Source of the DNA: VGCC01 sp044375955
Lineage (GTDB): Bacteria > Actinomycetota > Actinomycetes > S36-B12
Direction: 5' to 3'
NCBI GenBank assembly: GCA_044375955.1
Contig: JBILLS010000010.1
Location: 1-51,595 of the forward strand
Length of the DNA: 51,595 bases
In this document: positions 31,731 through 39,533 of the stretch, piece after piece
Numbering within the stretch: position 1 is the stretch's first letter
How the letters are laid out: each line of letters starts with the position of its first letter
Made by a program: the position numbers and the translations under genes
Notes under the pieces: generated by a model
The model's database searches: none
Told to the model about the DNA's origin: nothing
What the model saw: the letters and a program-made list of their open reading frames with translations, nothing else

Positions 31731-33674
31731 GATATGAAGCGCATCCTGCGCGGCCCGATCTTCTGGATCGCTCTGGCCGTGGGATTCGTGCTCATCGGAT
31801 CGAGTTTCATCTCCGGAATCGGGGCCCCGGAAGAGATCGACACCAGCAAGGCCGTCGCCGCGATCACATCCAATGAGGTCGATACCGCGACCATCATCGA
31901 TCGTGACCAGATCCTCGAACTCACGCTCAAGGATGGCGCGCAGGTTCGCTCCACGTACGTCACCGGGCAGGGAGTCGAACTTCAGACGCTGCTTCAGGCG
32001 CGCGCAGACTCCGGTCAACTTCCCGGTGGCTACAACGTGGTTGTGCCCTCGGAAAACATCCTCGTCTCGCTGTTCGTCTCACTCCTTCCCTTCGCTCTGC
32101 TCATCCTGCTCATGGTGTTCATCTTCAGCCAGATGCAGGGCGGCGGCGGCCGCCTGATGAGTTTCGGCAAGTCCAAGGCGAAAGTGATCACCAAGGACAT
32201 GCCCCAAACCACTTTCGCCGATGTTGCCGGAGCAGAGGAAGCGGTCGAGGAGCTTGCGGAGATCAAGGACTTCCTCGCCGATCCTGACCGATTCAAGGCT
32301 GTTGGCGCGAAGATTCCCAAGGGAGTGCTGCTTTACGGTCCGCCCGGCACGGGCAAGACCCTGCTCGCACGGGCCGTCGCAGGCGAGGCGGGCGTTCCGT
32401 TCTACAGCATCTCCGGCTCCGACTTCGTTGAAATGTTCGTTGGTGTGGGTGCGAGCCGTGTGCGCGATCTCTTCGAGCAGGCGAAGCAGAACGCCCCCGC
32501 CATCATCTTCGTCGACGAGATCGACGCGGTCGGACGTCATCGTGGTGCAGGTCTCGGCGGCGGACACGATGAGCGTGAGCAAACCCTGAATCAAATGCTT
32601 GTGGAGATGGACGGCTTCGATGTCAGTGGCGGCGTCATCATGATCGCCGCCACGAACCGGCCGGACATCCTCGATCCGGCCCTTCTGCGTCCCGGTCGTT
32701 TCGACCGCCAGATCGCGGTCGAACGCCCCGACCTCAATGGTCGCTTCCAGATACTCCAGGTGCACGCCAAGGGCAAACCGATCGCCGATGATGTCGATCT
32801 CATGGCAGTGGCCCGCCGCACCCCTGGATTCACGGGGGCCGATCTGGCGAATGTCTTGAACGAAGCAGCTCTCCTGACCGCTCGTTCGGGTGGTGACGTC
32901 ATCAATGACGAGGCGATGGACGAGGCGATCGATCGCGTCATCGCTGGGCCGCAGAAGCGCACGCGGGTCATGGACGAGCAAGAGAAGAAGATCACGGCCT
33001 ACCACGAGGCCGGTCATGCACTCGTTGCTGCGGCGCTTCCCGGCAACGATCCCGTGCACAAGATCACGATCATGCCTCGCGGTCGCGCGCTCGGCTACAC
33101 GATGGTGTTGCCCGATCAGGACAAGTACTCCACCACCCGTAGCCAGATGCTCAACCAGATCGCCTACATGCTCGGTGGCCGTGCTGCCGAAGAGTTGATC
33201 TTCCACGATCCCACCACCGGTGCTGCCAATGACATCGAGAAGGCCACAGCCGTCGCGCGCGCGATGGTGACGCAGTACGGAATGACTGAGCGACTCGGCG
33301 CGGTGAAGTACGGCCAGGAGCAGGGTGAAGTCTTCCTCGGTCGCGATATGGGTCACAGCCGTGATTACTCCGAGGATGTCGCCGCCGTGATCGATGAGGA
33401 GGTGCGGGGCTTCATCGAGGCCGCGCATCAGGAGGCCTACGACGTCCTGGTGGAGAACCGCGATGTGCTGGACGCTTTGGTTCTCGCGCTCCTCGAGCGG
33501 GAGACGTTGGATAAGGAGGAGATCGAGGAGGTCTTCACCGCCCTGCGACTTCGCCAGCCACGTCCCGCATGGACGGGCTCTGCCCGCCGTGCGCCCGACC
33601 ACCGTGGACCGATCCGCACTCCCGCGGAACTCCGCTCCTCGAACGGGCACGTGGCTTCCGAGATCGCCGACTAG
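31728..33674 (+). CDS. ftsH: ATP-dependent membrane zinc protease FtsH
   Basis: 648 residues. Two membrane helices (about 9-29 and 107-129) flank a short extracytoplasmic domain. The AAA core follows, with Walker A Gly-Pro-Pro-Gly-Thr-Gly-Lys-Thr, Walker B Ile-Ile-Phe-Val-Asp-Glu-Ile-Asp and an SRH region. The protease has the zinc motif His-Glu-Ala-Gly-His. It degrades membrane and regulatory proteins as a hexamer. The GTG start has TACCGT six bases upstream and no ribosome-binding site, so the mRNA is probably leaderless. folE follows two bases after the stop. Confidence 0.97.
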   Translation: MDMKRILRGPIFWIALAVGFVLIGSSFISGIGAPEEIDTSKAVAAITSNEVDTATIIDRDQILELTLKDGAQVRSTYVTGQGVELQTLLQARADSGQLPGGYNVVVPSENILVSLFVSLLPFALLILLMVFIFSQMQGGGGRLMSFGKSKAKVITKDMPQTTFADVAGAEEAVEELAEIKDFLADPDRFKAVGAKIPKGVLLYGPPGTGKTLLARAVAGEAGVPFYSISGSDFVEMFVGVGASRVRDLFEQAKQNAPAIIFVDEIDAVGRHRGAGLGGGHDEREQTLNQMLVEMDGFDVSGGVIMIAATNRPDILDPALLRPGRFDRQIAVERPDLNGRFQILQVHAKGKPIADDVDLMAVARRTPGFTGADLANVLNEAALLTARSGGDVINDEAMDEAIDRVIAGPQKRTRVMDEQEKKITAYHEAGHALVAAALPGNDPVHKITIMPRGRALGYTMVLPDQDKYSTTRSQMLNQIAYMLGGRAAEELIFHDPTTGAANDIEKATAVARAMVTQYGMTERLGAVKYGQEQGEVFLGRDMGHSRDYSEDVAAVIDEEVRGFIEAAHQEAYDVLVENRDVLDALVLALLERETLDKEEIEEVFTALRLRQPRPAWTGSARRAPDHRGPIRTPAELRSSNGHVASEIAD

Positions 33675-33676
33675 CC

Positions 33677-34288
33677 ATGGGTGACATCACCGCGGTGTCG
33701 CTGGCCGCGGAGCGGCCTGCCGGCCCCTTCGACCCCGCAGCCGTAGAACGGGCAGTCCGTGACCTGCTGATCGCCATAGGTGAGGATCCCGAGCGCGATG
33801 GGCTGCGCGATACACCCGCCCGAGTTGCGCGCGGCTACGCCGAGATGTTCCGTGGACTGCATCAGCAACCCGACGAGGTACTCACCACGACCTTCGACCT
33901 CGGACACAACGAGTTGGTGTTGGTCAAGGACATCGCGATGTACTCCACGTGCGAGCATCACCTTCTGCCCTTCTTCGGTGTCGCCCACGTCGGATACATC
34001 CCCAATTCCAATGGACGCATCACAGGGCTGTCCAAGTTGGCGCGGCTCGTCGACGTGTTCGCCCGTCGACCCCAAGTGCAGGAGCGCCTCACGACACAGA
34101 TCGCCGACTCGCTCATGCAGATCCTTGATCCCATGGGCGCGATCGTCGTGATCGAGGCCGAACACATGTGCATGTCCGTGCGCGGCGTGCGCCAGCCGGG
34201 AGCCAAGACCGTCACCAGCGCGGTCCGCGGGGTGCTCTCCTCGGCCGCGTCCCGTGCCGAAGCGATGTCGCTGATCAGCGGGCGCTAG
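33677..34288 (+). CDS. folE: GTP cyclohydrolase I FolE
   Basis: About 203 residues. The zinc/active-site motif Ser-Thr-Cys-Glu-His-His-Leu-Leu-Pro-Phe is central, with Arg-Ile-Thr-Gly-Leu-Ser-Lys-Leu-Ala-Arg and a C-terminal Glu-His-Met-Cys-Met-Ser-Val-Arg-Gly-Val that supplies the second Cys ligand. It opens GTP to 7,8-dihydroneopterin triphosphate, the first committed step of folate synthesis. ATG at 33677, two bases after ftsH; the upstream extension lies within ftsH. First of the folE-folP-folB-folK run. Confidence 0.96.
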   Translation: MGDITAVSLAAERPAGPFDPAAVERAVRDLLIAIGEDPERDGLRDTPARVARGYAEMFRGLHQQPDEVLTTTFDLGHNELVLVKDIAMYSTCEHHLLPFFGVAHVGYIPNSNGRITGLSKLARLVDVFARRPQVQERLTTQIADSLMQILDPMGAIVVIEAEHMCMSVRGVRQPGAKTVTSAVRGVLSSAASRAEAMSLISGR

Positions 34289-34290
34289 CT

Positions 34291-35109
34291 GTGCCCGTCA
34301 CGCCCGTCGTGCTCGGCGTTCTCAACGTCACTCCGGATTCCTTCTCCGACGGTGGCGAACATGCCACAACAGAGGCAGCGATCGCGCACGGGTTCGCACT
34401 GCGTGATGCGGGAGCGGACATCGTCGATGTGGGTGGTGAGTCCACGCGCCCGGGGGCGCAGCGCATTCCGATCGAGGAGGAGCTCGACCGGGTCATTCCG
34501 GTGGTCCTCGCGTTGAGCCAGGCCGGGATCAGCGTGAGCATCGACACGATGCGCGCCGAGGTGGCGCGGCGCGCCGTGGCCGCGGGGGCATCGATGGTCA
34601 ACGATGTCTCGGGCGGGCAAGCTGATGATGCGATGTATGCCACTGTTGCGGATCTGGGCTGCGATTACGTCGTAATGCACTGGCGCGGGCACAGTGCGGT
34701 CATGGACGACCTCGTCGTCTACGACGATGTCGCCACCGATGTGCTGACCGAGACACTGACATGCGCACATGCGGCTCACGCCGCTGGGATTCGCGAGGAG
34801 TCGATCATCATCGATCCCGGCCTCGGTTTCGCCAAGACGCCGGAGCAGAACTGGGTGATGCTCCGTGACCTGGAGCGATGGGTGGGGACGGGGAGACGTG
34901 TCCTCGTGGGCGCGTCGCGCAAGAAATTCCTGGGCGCACTCCTCGCCGACGCCGAGGGTTTCCCTCGGGACATGCGCGGAAGAGACGTCGCCTCGGCGGT
35001 GATCAGTGGGCTGTGTGCCCGCATCGGTGTCTGGGGTGTGCGGGTCCATGATGTGCGTAGCACGCGCGATGCACTCGCCGTGATCGACACCTGGGATGGC
35101 ACGCCGTGA
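34291..35109 (+). CDS. folP: dihydropteroate synthase FolP
   Basis: About 272 residues, TIM barrel. Signatures: Gly-Val-Leu-Asn-Val-Thr-Pro-Asp-Ser-Phe-Ser-Asp-Gly-Gly at residue 9, Val-Gly-Gly-Glu-Ser-Thr-Arg-Pro-Gly-Ala, Asp-Pro-Gly-Leu-Gly-Phe-Ala-Lys and Gly-Ala-Ser-Arg-Lys-Lys-Phe. It joins p-aminobenzoate to hydroxymethyldihydropterin pyrophosphate and is the sulfonamide target. The GTG lies two bases after the folE stop; its own stop overlaps the folB GTG. Confidence 0.96.
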   Translation: MPVTPVVLGVLNVTPDSFSDGGEHATTEAAIAHGFALRDAGADIVDVGGESTRPGAQRIPIEEELDRVIPVVLALSQAGISVSIDTMRAEVARRAVAAGASMVNDVSGGQADDAMYATVADLGCDYVVMHWRGHSAVMDDLVVYDDVATDVLTETLTCAHAAHAAGIREESIIIDPGLGFAKTPEQNWVMLRDLERWVGTGRRVLVGASRKKFLGALLADAEGFPRDMRGRDVASAVISGLCARIGVWGVRVHDVRSTRDALAVIDTWDGTP

Positions 35110-35462
35110 CCGACACCATCGAGATCCGTGGAATCCGTGGTCATGGTCACCATGGAGTTCTTGCATCCGAGCGCGCTGACGGCCAGGAGTTCATCGTGGA
35201 CGTGATTCTCGGAGTGTCCACCCGCAGGGCGGCAGCCACCGATGATCTCACCGACACCGTGAACTATGCGGACGTTGCCCAGCACGTGCATGCGCACATC
35301 ACAGGTGACCCCTGCGACCTGATCGAGACCCTGGCCGAGCGCATCGCCGTCGGGGTTCTGGCGCAGGCAACGATCGACTGGGTCGAGGTTGCCGTCCACA
35401 AACCTTCGGCGCCGATCCCGATCCCCTTCGACGATGTGATCGTTCGGATCCGCCGACCATGA
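35106..35462 (+). CDS. folB: dihydroneopterin aldolase FolB
   Basis: 118 residues, the standard size. It begins Ile-Glu-Ile-Arg-Gly-Ile-Arg-Gly-His-Gly-His-His-Gly-Val, has Glu-Arg-Ala-Asp-Gly-Gln-Glu-Phe-Ile-Val-Asp, Asp-Thr-Val-Asn-Tyr-Ala-Asp-Val, and ends with the active-site Val-His-Lys-Pro-Ser-Ala-Pro-Ile-Pro. It converts dihydroneopterin to hydroxymethyldihydropterin and glycolaldehyde. Coupled by GTGA to folP and ATGA to folK. Confidence 0.95.
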   Translation: MTDTIEIRGIRGHGHHGVLASERADGQEFIVDVILGVSTRRAAATDDLTDTVNYADVAQHVHAHITGDPCDLIETLAERIAVGVLAQATIDWVEVAVHKPSAPIPIPFDDVIVRIRRP

Positions 35463-35959
35463 GTACCGCCGTCATCGCACTCGGCGCCAACCTCGACGAT
35501 CCACAGCGTCAGGTCCATGAGGCTGCACGTCGAATCGCGGGGCTCCCGGGAGTCGCTGTCGTGGGTCGATCGCGTCTCTATCGCACCGCACCTGTTGGTG
35601 GACCCGACCAGCCCGACTACGTCAATGCGGTGATCGTCGTAGAGACCGAGCGCGGTGCCCGCGCACTCCTCGACGATCTCCATGCGATCGAGGCGGAGTA
35701 CGGCAGAACACGCGATGTCCGCTGGGGTCCCAGGACACTGGATCTCGATCTGATCACCTACGACGATCAACGCTCCGCGGATCCCAACCTGGAGTTACCG
35801 CATCCGCGGGCCCATGAGCGCGCCTTCGTCCTCGTGCCGTGGCGGGATGCGGATCCGGCCGCATCGCTTCCCGACCACGGGTCGGTCGCGGACCTCCTCG
35901 CAGACAGGGACACCTCGGAATGCATTCTCCTTGACGGCGTGCGGGCGGGGGAGTCATGA
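35459..35959 (+). CDS. folK: hydroxymethyldihydropterin pyrophosphokinase FolK
   Basis: 166 residues. Characteristic segments: Ala-Leu-Gly-Ala-Asn-Leu at the start, Tyr-Arg-Thr-Ala-Pro-Val-Gly-Gly, the signature Arg-Trp-Gly-Pro-Arg-Thr-Leu-Asp-Leu-Asp-Leu with the magnesium-binding Asp pair, and Leu-Pro-His-Pro-Arg-Ala-His-Glu-Arg-Ala-Phe-Val. It activates the pterin for FolP. Its stop overlaps the DUF3180 start by four bases. Confidence 0.95.
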   Translation: MSTAVIALGANLDDPQRQVHEAARRIAGLPGVAVVGRSRLYRTAPVGGPDQPDYVNAVIVVETERGARALLDDLHAIEAEYGRTRDVRWGPRTLDLDLITYDDQRSADPNLELPHPRAHERAFVLVPWRDADPAASLPDHGSVADLLADRDTSECILLDGVRAGES

Positions 35960-36435
35960 AGCCGACGAGGATCCCCTTCCTGGTCGCCATCGCGGTGATC
36001 GGCGTCGCGGTCGGCTGGGCGCTGGTCGAGATCGTGTCTGGGCAGACTGGTCGATCGATTCCCGTACCTCTCCTGGCGGGGACGGCGATCTGGTTGTTGG
36101 CGATCGCGTTGTCCGCCTGGACCTGGTTCCTGCGCCCACGATTGCGTCGGGATCCCGGGAGCACTCCGGTGCCACCGCTCGCCGCCGCGCGCACCGCGGC
36201 GTTCGCCATGGCCGCCTCGCGCACAGGTGCTGTGGTGGCCGGGATCTACACGGGTATCGCCGTTGCCACCGTCGCCGCACTGGCCACCCCCGCGGGGGCA
36301 TCGGCTTTCGGCTCCGCCCTCCTTGCCGCCACCGGCTCGCTCGTCCTCGCTGGTGCGGCACTGTGGCTTGAAGGTCTCTGTCGAATTCCCGAGGATGACG
36401 AGAGCGACAACGGCGCCGGTAGGGTCGGGTCATGA
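35956..36435 (+). CDS. DUF3180 membrane protein
   Basis: 159 residues with four hydrophobic segments (about 8-28, 38-58, 80-105 and 112-135). There is a Pro-Thr-Arg-Ile-Pro start and a conserved middle Ala-Arg-Thr-Ala-Ala-Phe-Ala-Met-Ala-Ala-Ser-Arg-Thr-Gly, typical of DUF3180. The gene regularly follows folK in actinobacteria, but the function is unknown. It is translationally coupled on both sides (ATGA). An integral membrane protein, perhaps of the envelope rather than folate metabolism. Confidence 0.82.
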   Translation: MKPTRIPFLVAIAVIGVAVGWALVEIVSGQTGRSIPVPLLAGTAIWLLAIALSAWTWFLRPRLRRDPGSTPVPPLAAARTAAFAMAASRTGAVVAGIYTGIAVATVAALATPAGASAFGSALLAATGSLVLAGAALWLEGLCRIPEDDESDNGAGRVGS

Positions 36436-36713
36436 CCGACGAGCCGCTCGAGGACCTCCCGTTCGACGAACTGCGTCACCGCGCATTCCACATTGCCGAG
36501 AAACACATGGACATCGGCTTCTTCACCGACCTGTTCTCGCATATGCCGGGCATGGTGGCCATCGAAGGCGAGGGTGGCGATCTCGGGTCGATGGGTGGAA
36601 CGTTCATCGAGACCGTGCGTGCGGTGCGCGAGATGTTCGGATCCGCGAATCTCGATCCCACGACGGAGGCGCTCCTCCGCGCCCGGTTCGCGACCTATAT
36701 CCGCGAGCACTAG
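36432..36713 (+). CDS. small conserved-looking hypothetical protein ending the folate operon
   Basis: 93 residues, acidic, predicted soluble and mostly helical. It has two Phe/Met/Gly-rich stretches (Phe-Phe-Thr-Asp-Leu-Phe-Ser-His-Met-Pro-Gly-Met and Gly-Ser-Met-Gly-Gly-Thr-Phe) and a basic C-terminal helix. I do not recognise the family. The ATG overlaps the DUF3180 stop, so it is genuinely part of the operon. Its stop shares CTAG with the convergent NuoD-like gene. Confidence 0.7.
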   Translation: MTDEPLEDLPFDELRHRAFHIAEKHMDIGFFTDLFSHMPGMVAIEGEGGDLGSMGGTFIETVRAVREMFGSANLDPTTEALLRARFATYIREH

Positions 36714-37795
36714 CGGTCGATATCGCCGCTGATCAGGAAGAATGATGCGACGGCATCGGCGAGATCGGTGAGTTCGGAGCCTGGGAGGGCATGGGAGAGC
36801 AGCTGCACGTGGGCGTAGGACGGGGTGCGCAACTTCATCCGCCACGGCATCTTGTCACCGGTACTCACCAGCAAGACCCCGTGATGCCCGAAGGGGTTCT
36901 CGGTTTCCAGGTAGGTGGTTCCCTCTGGAACACGCAGGGTCTTTGGAAGCGGCACGTTCACGGGCGCACCCGCCAGGTCCGCGCATGCATCGACGCATCT
37001 GTTGATCACCTGCGCGCTCGAATCTATCTGGGCGATCAGCATGCGATATCGGTCCGCCGCTGACCCGCTCCCCGTCGTCACAGGAAGGTCGATCCCCCGG
37101 TAGGCGAGGTAGGGCTCATCTCGCCGGAGATCGTCGGTGATCCCCGACGCCCACCCGACAGGCCCCGATGCACCCGTCTCCCAGGCCGCGTCCGGCGCAA
37201 CGACAGCGAGGTGGTCCCAGTGTTCAGGAATTCGGGTCTGCGCGACGGCGTTCCGGCTCATCGCGGCGATGCGCACCGCCTCGTGGAGAGTGGAGGCGTC
37301 GACATCGGTGGCAAGTCCGCCGATCCGGGTGATCATCGGGTGGACACGCCCCCCGGTGGCACGCTCCTGCCATCGGGCCCACTCCTCTCGCAGCGCGAGC
37401 AGGTCGGGCTGGATGTACGCCAGCATGACCAGATGCGCAGCGATGCGATTGGCCTCCGCCAGGACCATGCGCACCCACGTGGCCCGGTCTGGCGGCATGA
37501 TCCCGGTCGCCTCCTCAACTGCCAGCGCAATGGTCAATTCGGATGAGAATGCCGACAGCCAGTCGTGTCTATTCGCCAGCATGAGGACCTGGCGGTAGTC
37601 ACGAGCCTCGAACAACTTCTCGGCGCTGCGGTGCAGGAATCCGACTCGCGGAGTTGCGCTGATGATGGTGTCCTCGTCGACGGTAAGCCCGAGTTGGAAT
37701 CCACCGTGGGCACTGGGGTGGTAGGGGCCGAGGTCGATTGCGATGTCGCAGTCGAGATCGCGCGTGACCCCGAGACCGGCAATCACCTGGCGCAT
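36710..37795 (-). CDS. orphan NuoD-like protein (complex I 49-kDa subunit homologue)
   Basis: About 361 residues, shorter than standard NuoD. NuoD features remain: Gly-Pro-Tyr-His-Pro-Ser-Ala-His-Gly (23-31, Gln of the usual Gly-Pro-Gln-His changed to Tyr), Gly-Phe-Leu-His-Arg-Ser-Ala-Glu-Lys-Leu (52-61), an Asn-Arg-Ile-Ala-Ala-His-Leu segment and a Gly-Gly region. No other nuo gene is nearby. Stand-alone NuoD2-type genes occur near panC in other actinobacteria as I recall; their role is not settled. It overlaps the MidA-like methyltransferase gene by 13 bases, so the two are co-expressed. Confidence 0.8.
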   Translation of the reverse strand: MRQVIAGLGVTRDLDCDIAIDLGPYHPSAHGGFQLGLTVDEDTIISATPRVGFLHRSAEKLFEARDYRQVLMLANRHDWLSAFSSELTIALAVEEATGIMPPDRATWVRMVLAEANRIAAHLVMLAYIQPDLLALREEWARWQERATGGRVHPMITRIGGLATDVDASTLHEAVRIAAMSRNAVAQTRIPEHWDHLAVVAPDAAWETGASGPVGWASGITDDLRRDEPYLAYRGIDLPVTTGSGSAADRYRMLIAQIDSSAQVINRCVDACADLAGAPVNVPLPKTLRVPEGTTYLETENPFGHHGVLLVSTGDKMPWRMKLRTPSYAHVQLLSHALPGSELTDLADAVASFFLISGDIDR

Positions 37796-38637
37796 GAGAG
37801 CCCCCGCTCCTCGATGAGCCACAGCATCTCGCCCTCTGCTCCGCCGATCCCGGTCACCTCGGATTGTCGAAGGAGTCGGGCCGGTGCCAGGGAATCCATG
37901 GCCACATGGGCGGTGATGTTGCACCGCCCGTTCGGAATCGGTCGAACCACGCGCCCGGCGCGGAACCCACGCACGGTGCCACCAGCCCAGCGACCGCACA
38001 GTCGTTCCTCGCGCATGTGTCCGTAGTCGATCGCGATCGCTGCACCCGCGGTGACGGATGCACGCATTCTCCGCCAGACCTCATCACGATTCCTTCCCAC
38101 TTCTCGCATCGCAAAGGGAGTGGTATCGGGCCACCATGTGTCCAGCCACTTCAGGTCAGGGCGCGAGTCCAGGGGTGCAAGGGGTGTGAGTACCCCGTCC
38201 GCATCGATGCCCACGACCCACGGCCGGCCCTCCTCATCGTTCTCGACGATCGTGCAGGGGATGTCGTCGAGCAACTCCTGCGCGAAGAGGACCCCCGGAG
38301 CGGGGGGCAGATCGCACGTGCTGACGTCGGCGACGACCCACTCCACTTCACATGCTCCCGCGATGAGATCGACCGCGCGCCATCGCATCGCTGCGCGCAG
38401 TTCCGCGGGGACATATGCCCGGATCGCATCGAGAAGGTGGCCATCATCCGCACCCACATCCGTCACGGTGAAGTTGTCCGGTCCCCGAAGCCGTTCCCAC
38501 TGCTCGAGCACGATGGTGGCCAACGCCTGCGCGATACGGCTACTGGATCGCGAGCTTGTGCGAAAGTGCGCGCTCGGTCGGTGGTGCAGGTAGAAGTTGG
38601 CCGTCTCTGCCCAGGCAGTATGGAATGGCCGCATCAT
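37783..38637 (-). CDS. MidA/NDUFAF7-family SAM-dependent methyltransferase
   Basis: 284 residues, shorter than the ~350-400 usual for the DUF185/MidA family. Visible: the SAM-binding Val-Thr-Asp-Val-Gly-Ala-Asp-Asp-Gly (replacing Glu-x-Gly-x-Gly-x-Gly), Ala-Gln-Glu-Leu-Leu-Asp-Asp-Ile-Pro, and the C-terminal Ile-Asp-Tyr-Gly-His ... Gly-Thr-Val-Arg-Gly-Phe-Arg ... Asn-Ile-Thr-Ala-His-Val, all MidA landmarks. Mitochondrial NDUFAF7 methylates an arginine of the NuoD homologue NDUFS2. Here the gene lies directly before, and overlaps, an orphan NuoD-like gene. TACGGT is six bases before the ATG. Confidence 0.78.
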   Translation of the reverse strand: MMRPFHTAWAETANFYLHHRPSAHFRTSSRSSSRIAQALATIVLEQWERLRGPDNFTVTDVGADDGHLLDAIRAYVPAELRAAMRWRAVDLIAGACEVEWVVADVSTCDLPPAPGVLFAQELLDDIPCTIVENDEEGRPWVVGIDADGVLTPLAPLDSRPDLKWLDTWWPDTTPFAMREVGRNRDEVWRRMRASVTAGAAIAIDYGHMREERLCGRWAGGTVRGFRAGRVVRPIPNGRCNITAHVAMDSLAPARLLRQSEVTGIGGAEGEMLWLIEERGLSCAR

Positions 38638-38643
38638 GTGATC

Positions 38644-38653
38644 ACCGTAGGCT
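38644..38653. promoter_or_regulatory. back-to-back leaderless promoters in a 23-base intergenic region
   Basis: ACCGTAGGCT contains reverse TACGGT (38649-38644), six bases before the methyltransferase ATG at 38637. It also contains forward TAGGCT (38648-38653), seven bases before the DUF2520 ATG at 38661. The two hexamers share the TA at 38648-38649, and both genes would be leaderless. Confidence 0.5.
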
Positions 38654-38660
38654 CACGCTC

Positions 38661-39533
38661 ATGGCGGAGCCACCACCGCGGCTACGCGTCGGCATCATCG
38701 GTGCGGGACGCGTCGGTGCAGTGTTGGGCGCCGCATGGCGTCGCGCAGGCCACCACATCACCGGTGTATCCGCGGTATCGGACGTATCGCGTCTGCGCGC
38801 CGAGGCGCTTTTGCCCGGTGTGCCGATTCGCTCGGTCCCGGAGATCTGCTCAGACGCAGAGGCCATCCTCGTCGCAGTTCCCGACGACGTCCTTGCCGAC
38901 CTCGTCCGCGGTCTTGCGAGCACCGGGGTGCTCCGGCCGGGGGTGTTCCTGATCCACGCCTCCGGGCGCCACGGTTTGGGAGTGTTCGAGCCTGCGCAGG
39001 GATGCGTGCCCTTGGCGATACATCCGGTGATGACGTTCACGGGCACGTCGCTCGATCTCGAGAGACTCAGTGGTGTTCCCTGCGGCGTGACCGCACCGGA
39101 TGACTTCCGCTCGGTTGCCGAGGCACTCGCTCTCGAACTCGGTGGGGAACCGATCTGGGTCCCGGAATCGGCGCGTGTGAGGTACCACGCGGCACTCAGC
39201 TACGCATCGAACTTCATGAACACCTTGGTGTCGCAGGCATCCGAACTCTTGGAACAGGAAGGCATGTCCGATCCCGCGCGTATCCTGGCCCCGCTCTTGC
39301 ATGCCTCCCTGGACAACGCCCTACGGCTGCGCGACCGGGGATTGACCGGGCCGATCGCACGCGGGGATGCCGAGAGCATCGCTCGGCACCTCGAAGTGTT
39401 GGACGAACCCGTGGTCGCCGCAAGCTATCGCGCCATGGGACGCCTCGCTGCCGATCGTGCGCTCAGTGCGGGCCTCATCACGGTGGATCAGGCGGCGGCA
39501 TTGCTCACTGTCTTGGCTGCGAAGGACGAATGA
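38661..39533 (+). CDS. Rossmann-fold DUF2520 oxidoreductase-like protein
   Basis: About 290 residues. The N-terminal dinucleotide-binding fold has Gly-Ile-Ile-Gly-Ala-Gly-Arg-Val-Gly (residues 11-19). The middle has His-Ala-Ser-Gly-Arg-His-Gly and Ile-His-Pro-Val-Met-Thr-Phe, and the C-terminal helical DUF2520 domain has Ala-Leu-Ser-Tyr-Ala-Ser-Asn-Phe-Met-Asn-Thr-Leu. The arrangement resembles pyrroline-5-carboxylate and ketopantoate reductases. It overlaps panC by four bases. A role in supplying pantoate is therefore plausible but unproven. Confidence 0.8.
   Translation: MAEPPPRLRVGIIGAGRVGAVLGAAWRRAGHHITGVSAVSDVSRLRAEALLPGVPIRSVPEICSDAEAILVAVPDDVLADLVRGLASTGVLRPGVFLIHASGRHGLGVFEPAQGCVPLAIHPVMTFTGTSLDLERLSGVPCGVTAPDDFRSVAEALALELGGEPIWVPESARVRYHAALSYASNFMNTLVSQASELLEQEGMSDPARILAPLLHASLDNALRLRDRGLTGPIARGDAESIARHLEVLDEPVVAASYRAMGRLAADRALSAGLITVDQAAALLTVLAAKDE

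Noticed and set aside
32079..33650. 523-codon open frame antisense to ftsH
   Set aside because: It mirrors ftsH in a GC-rich, strongly biased frame; the translation is His/Arg/Asp-rich with no domain, and ftsH is certain.
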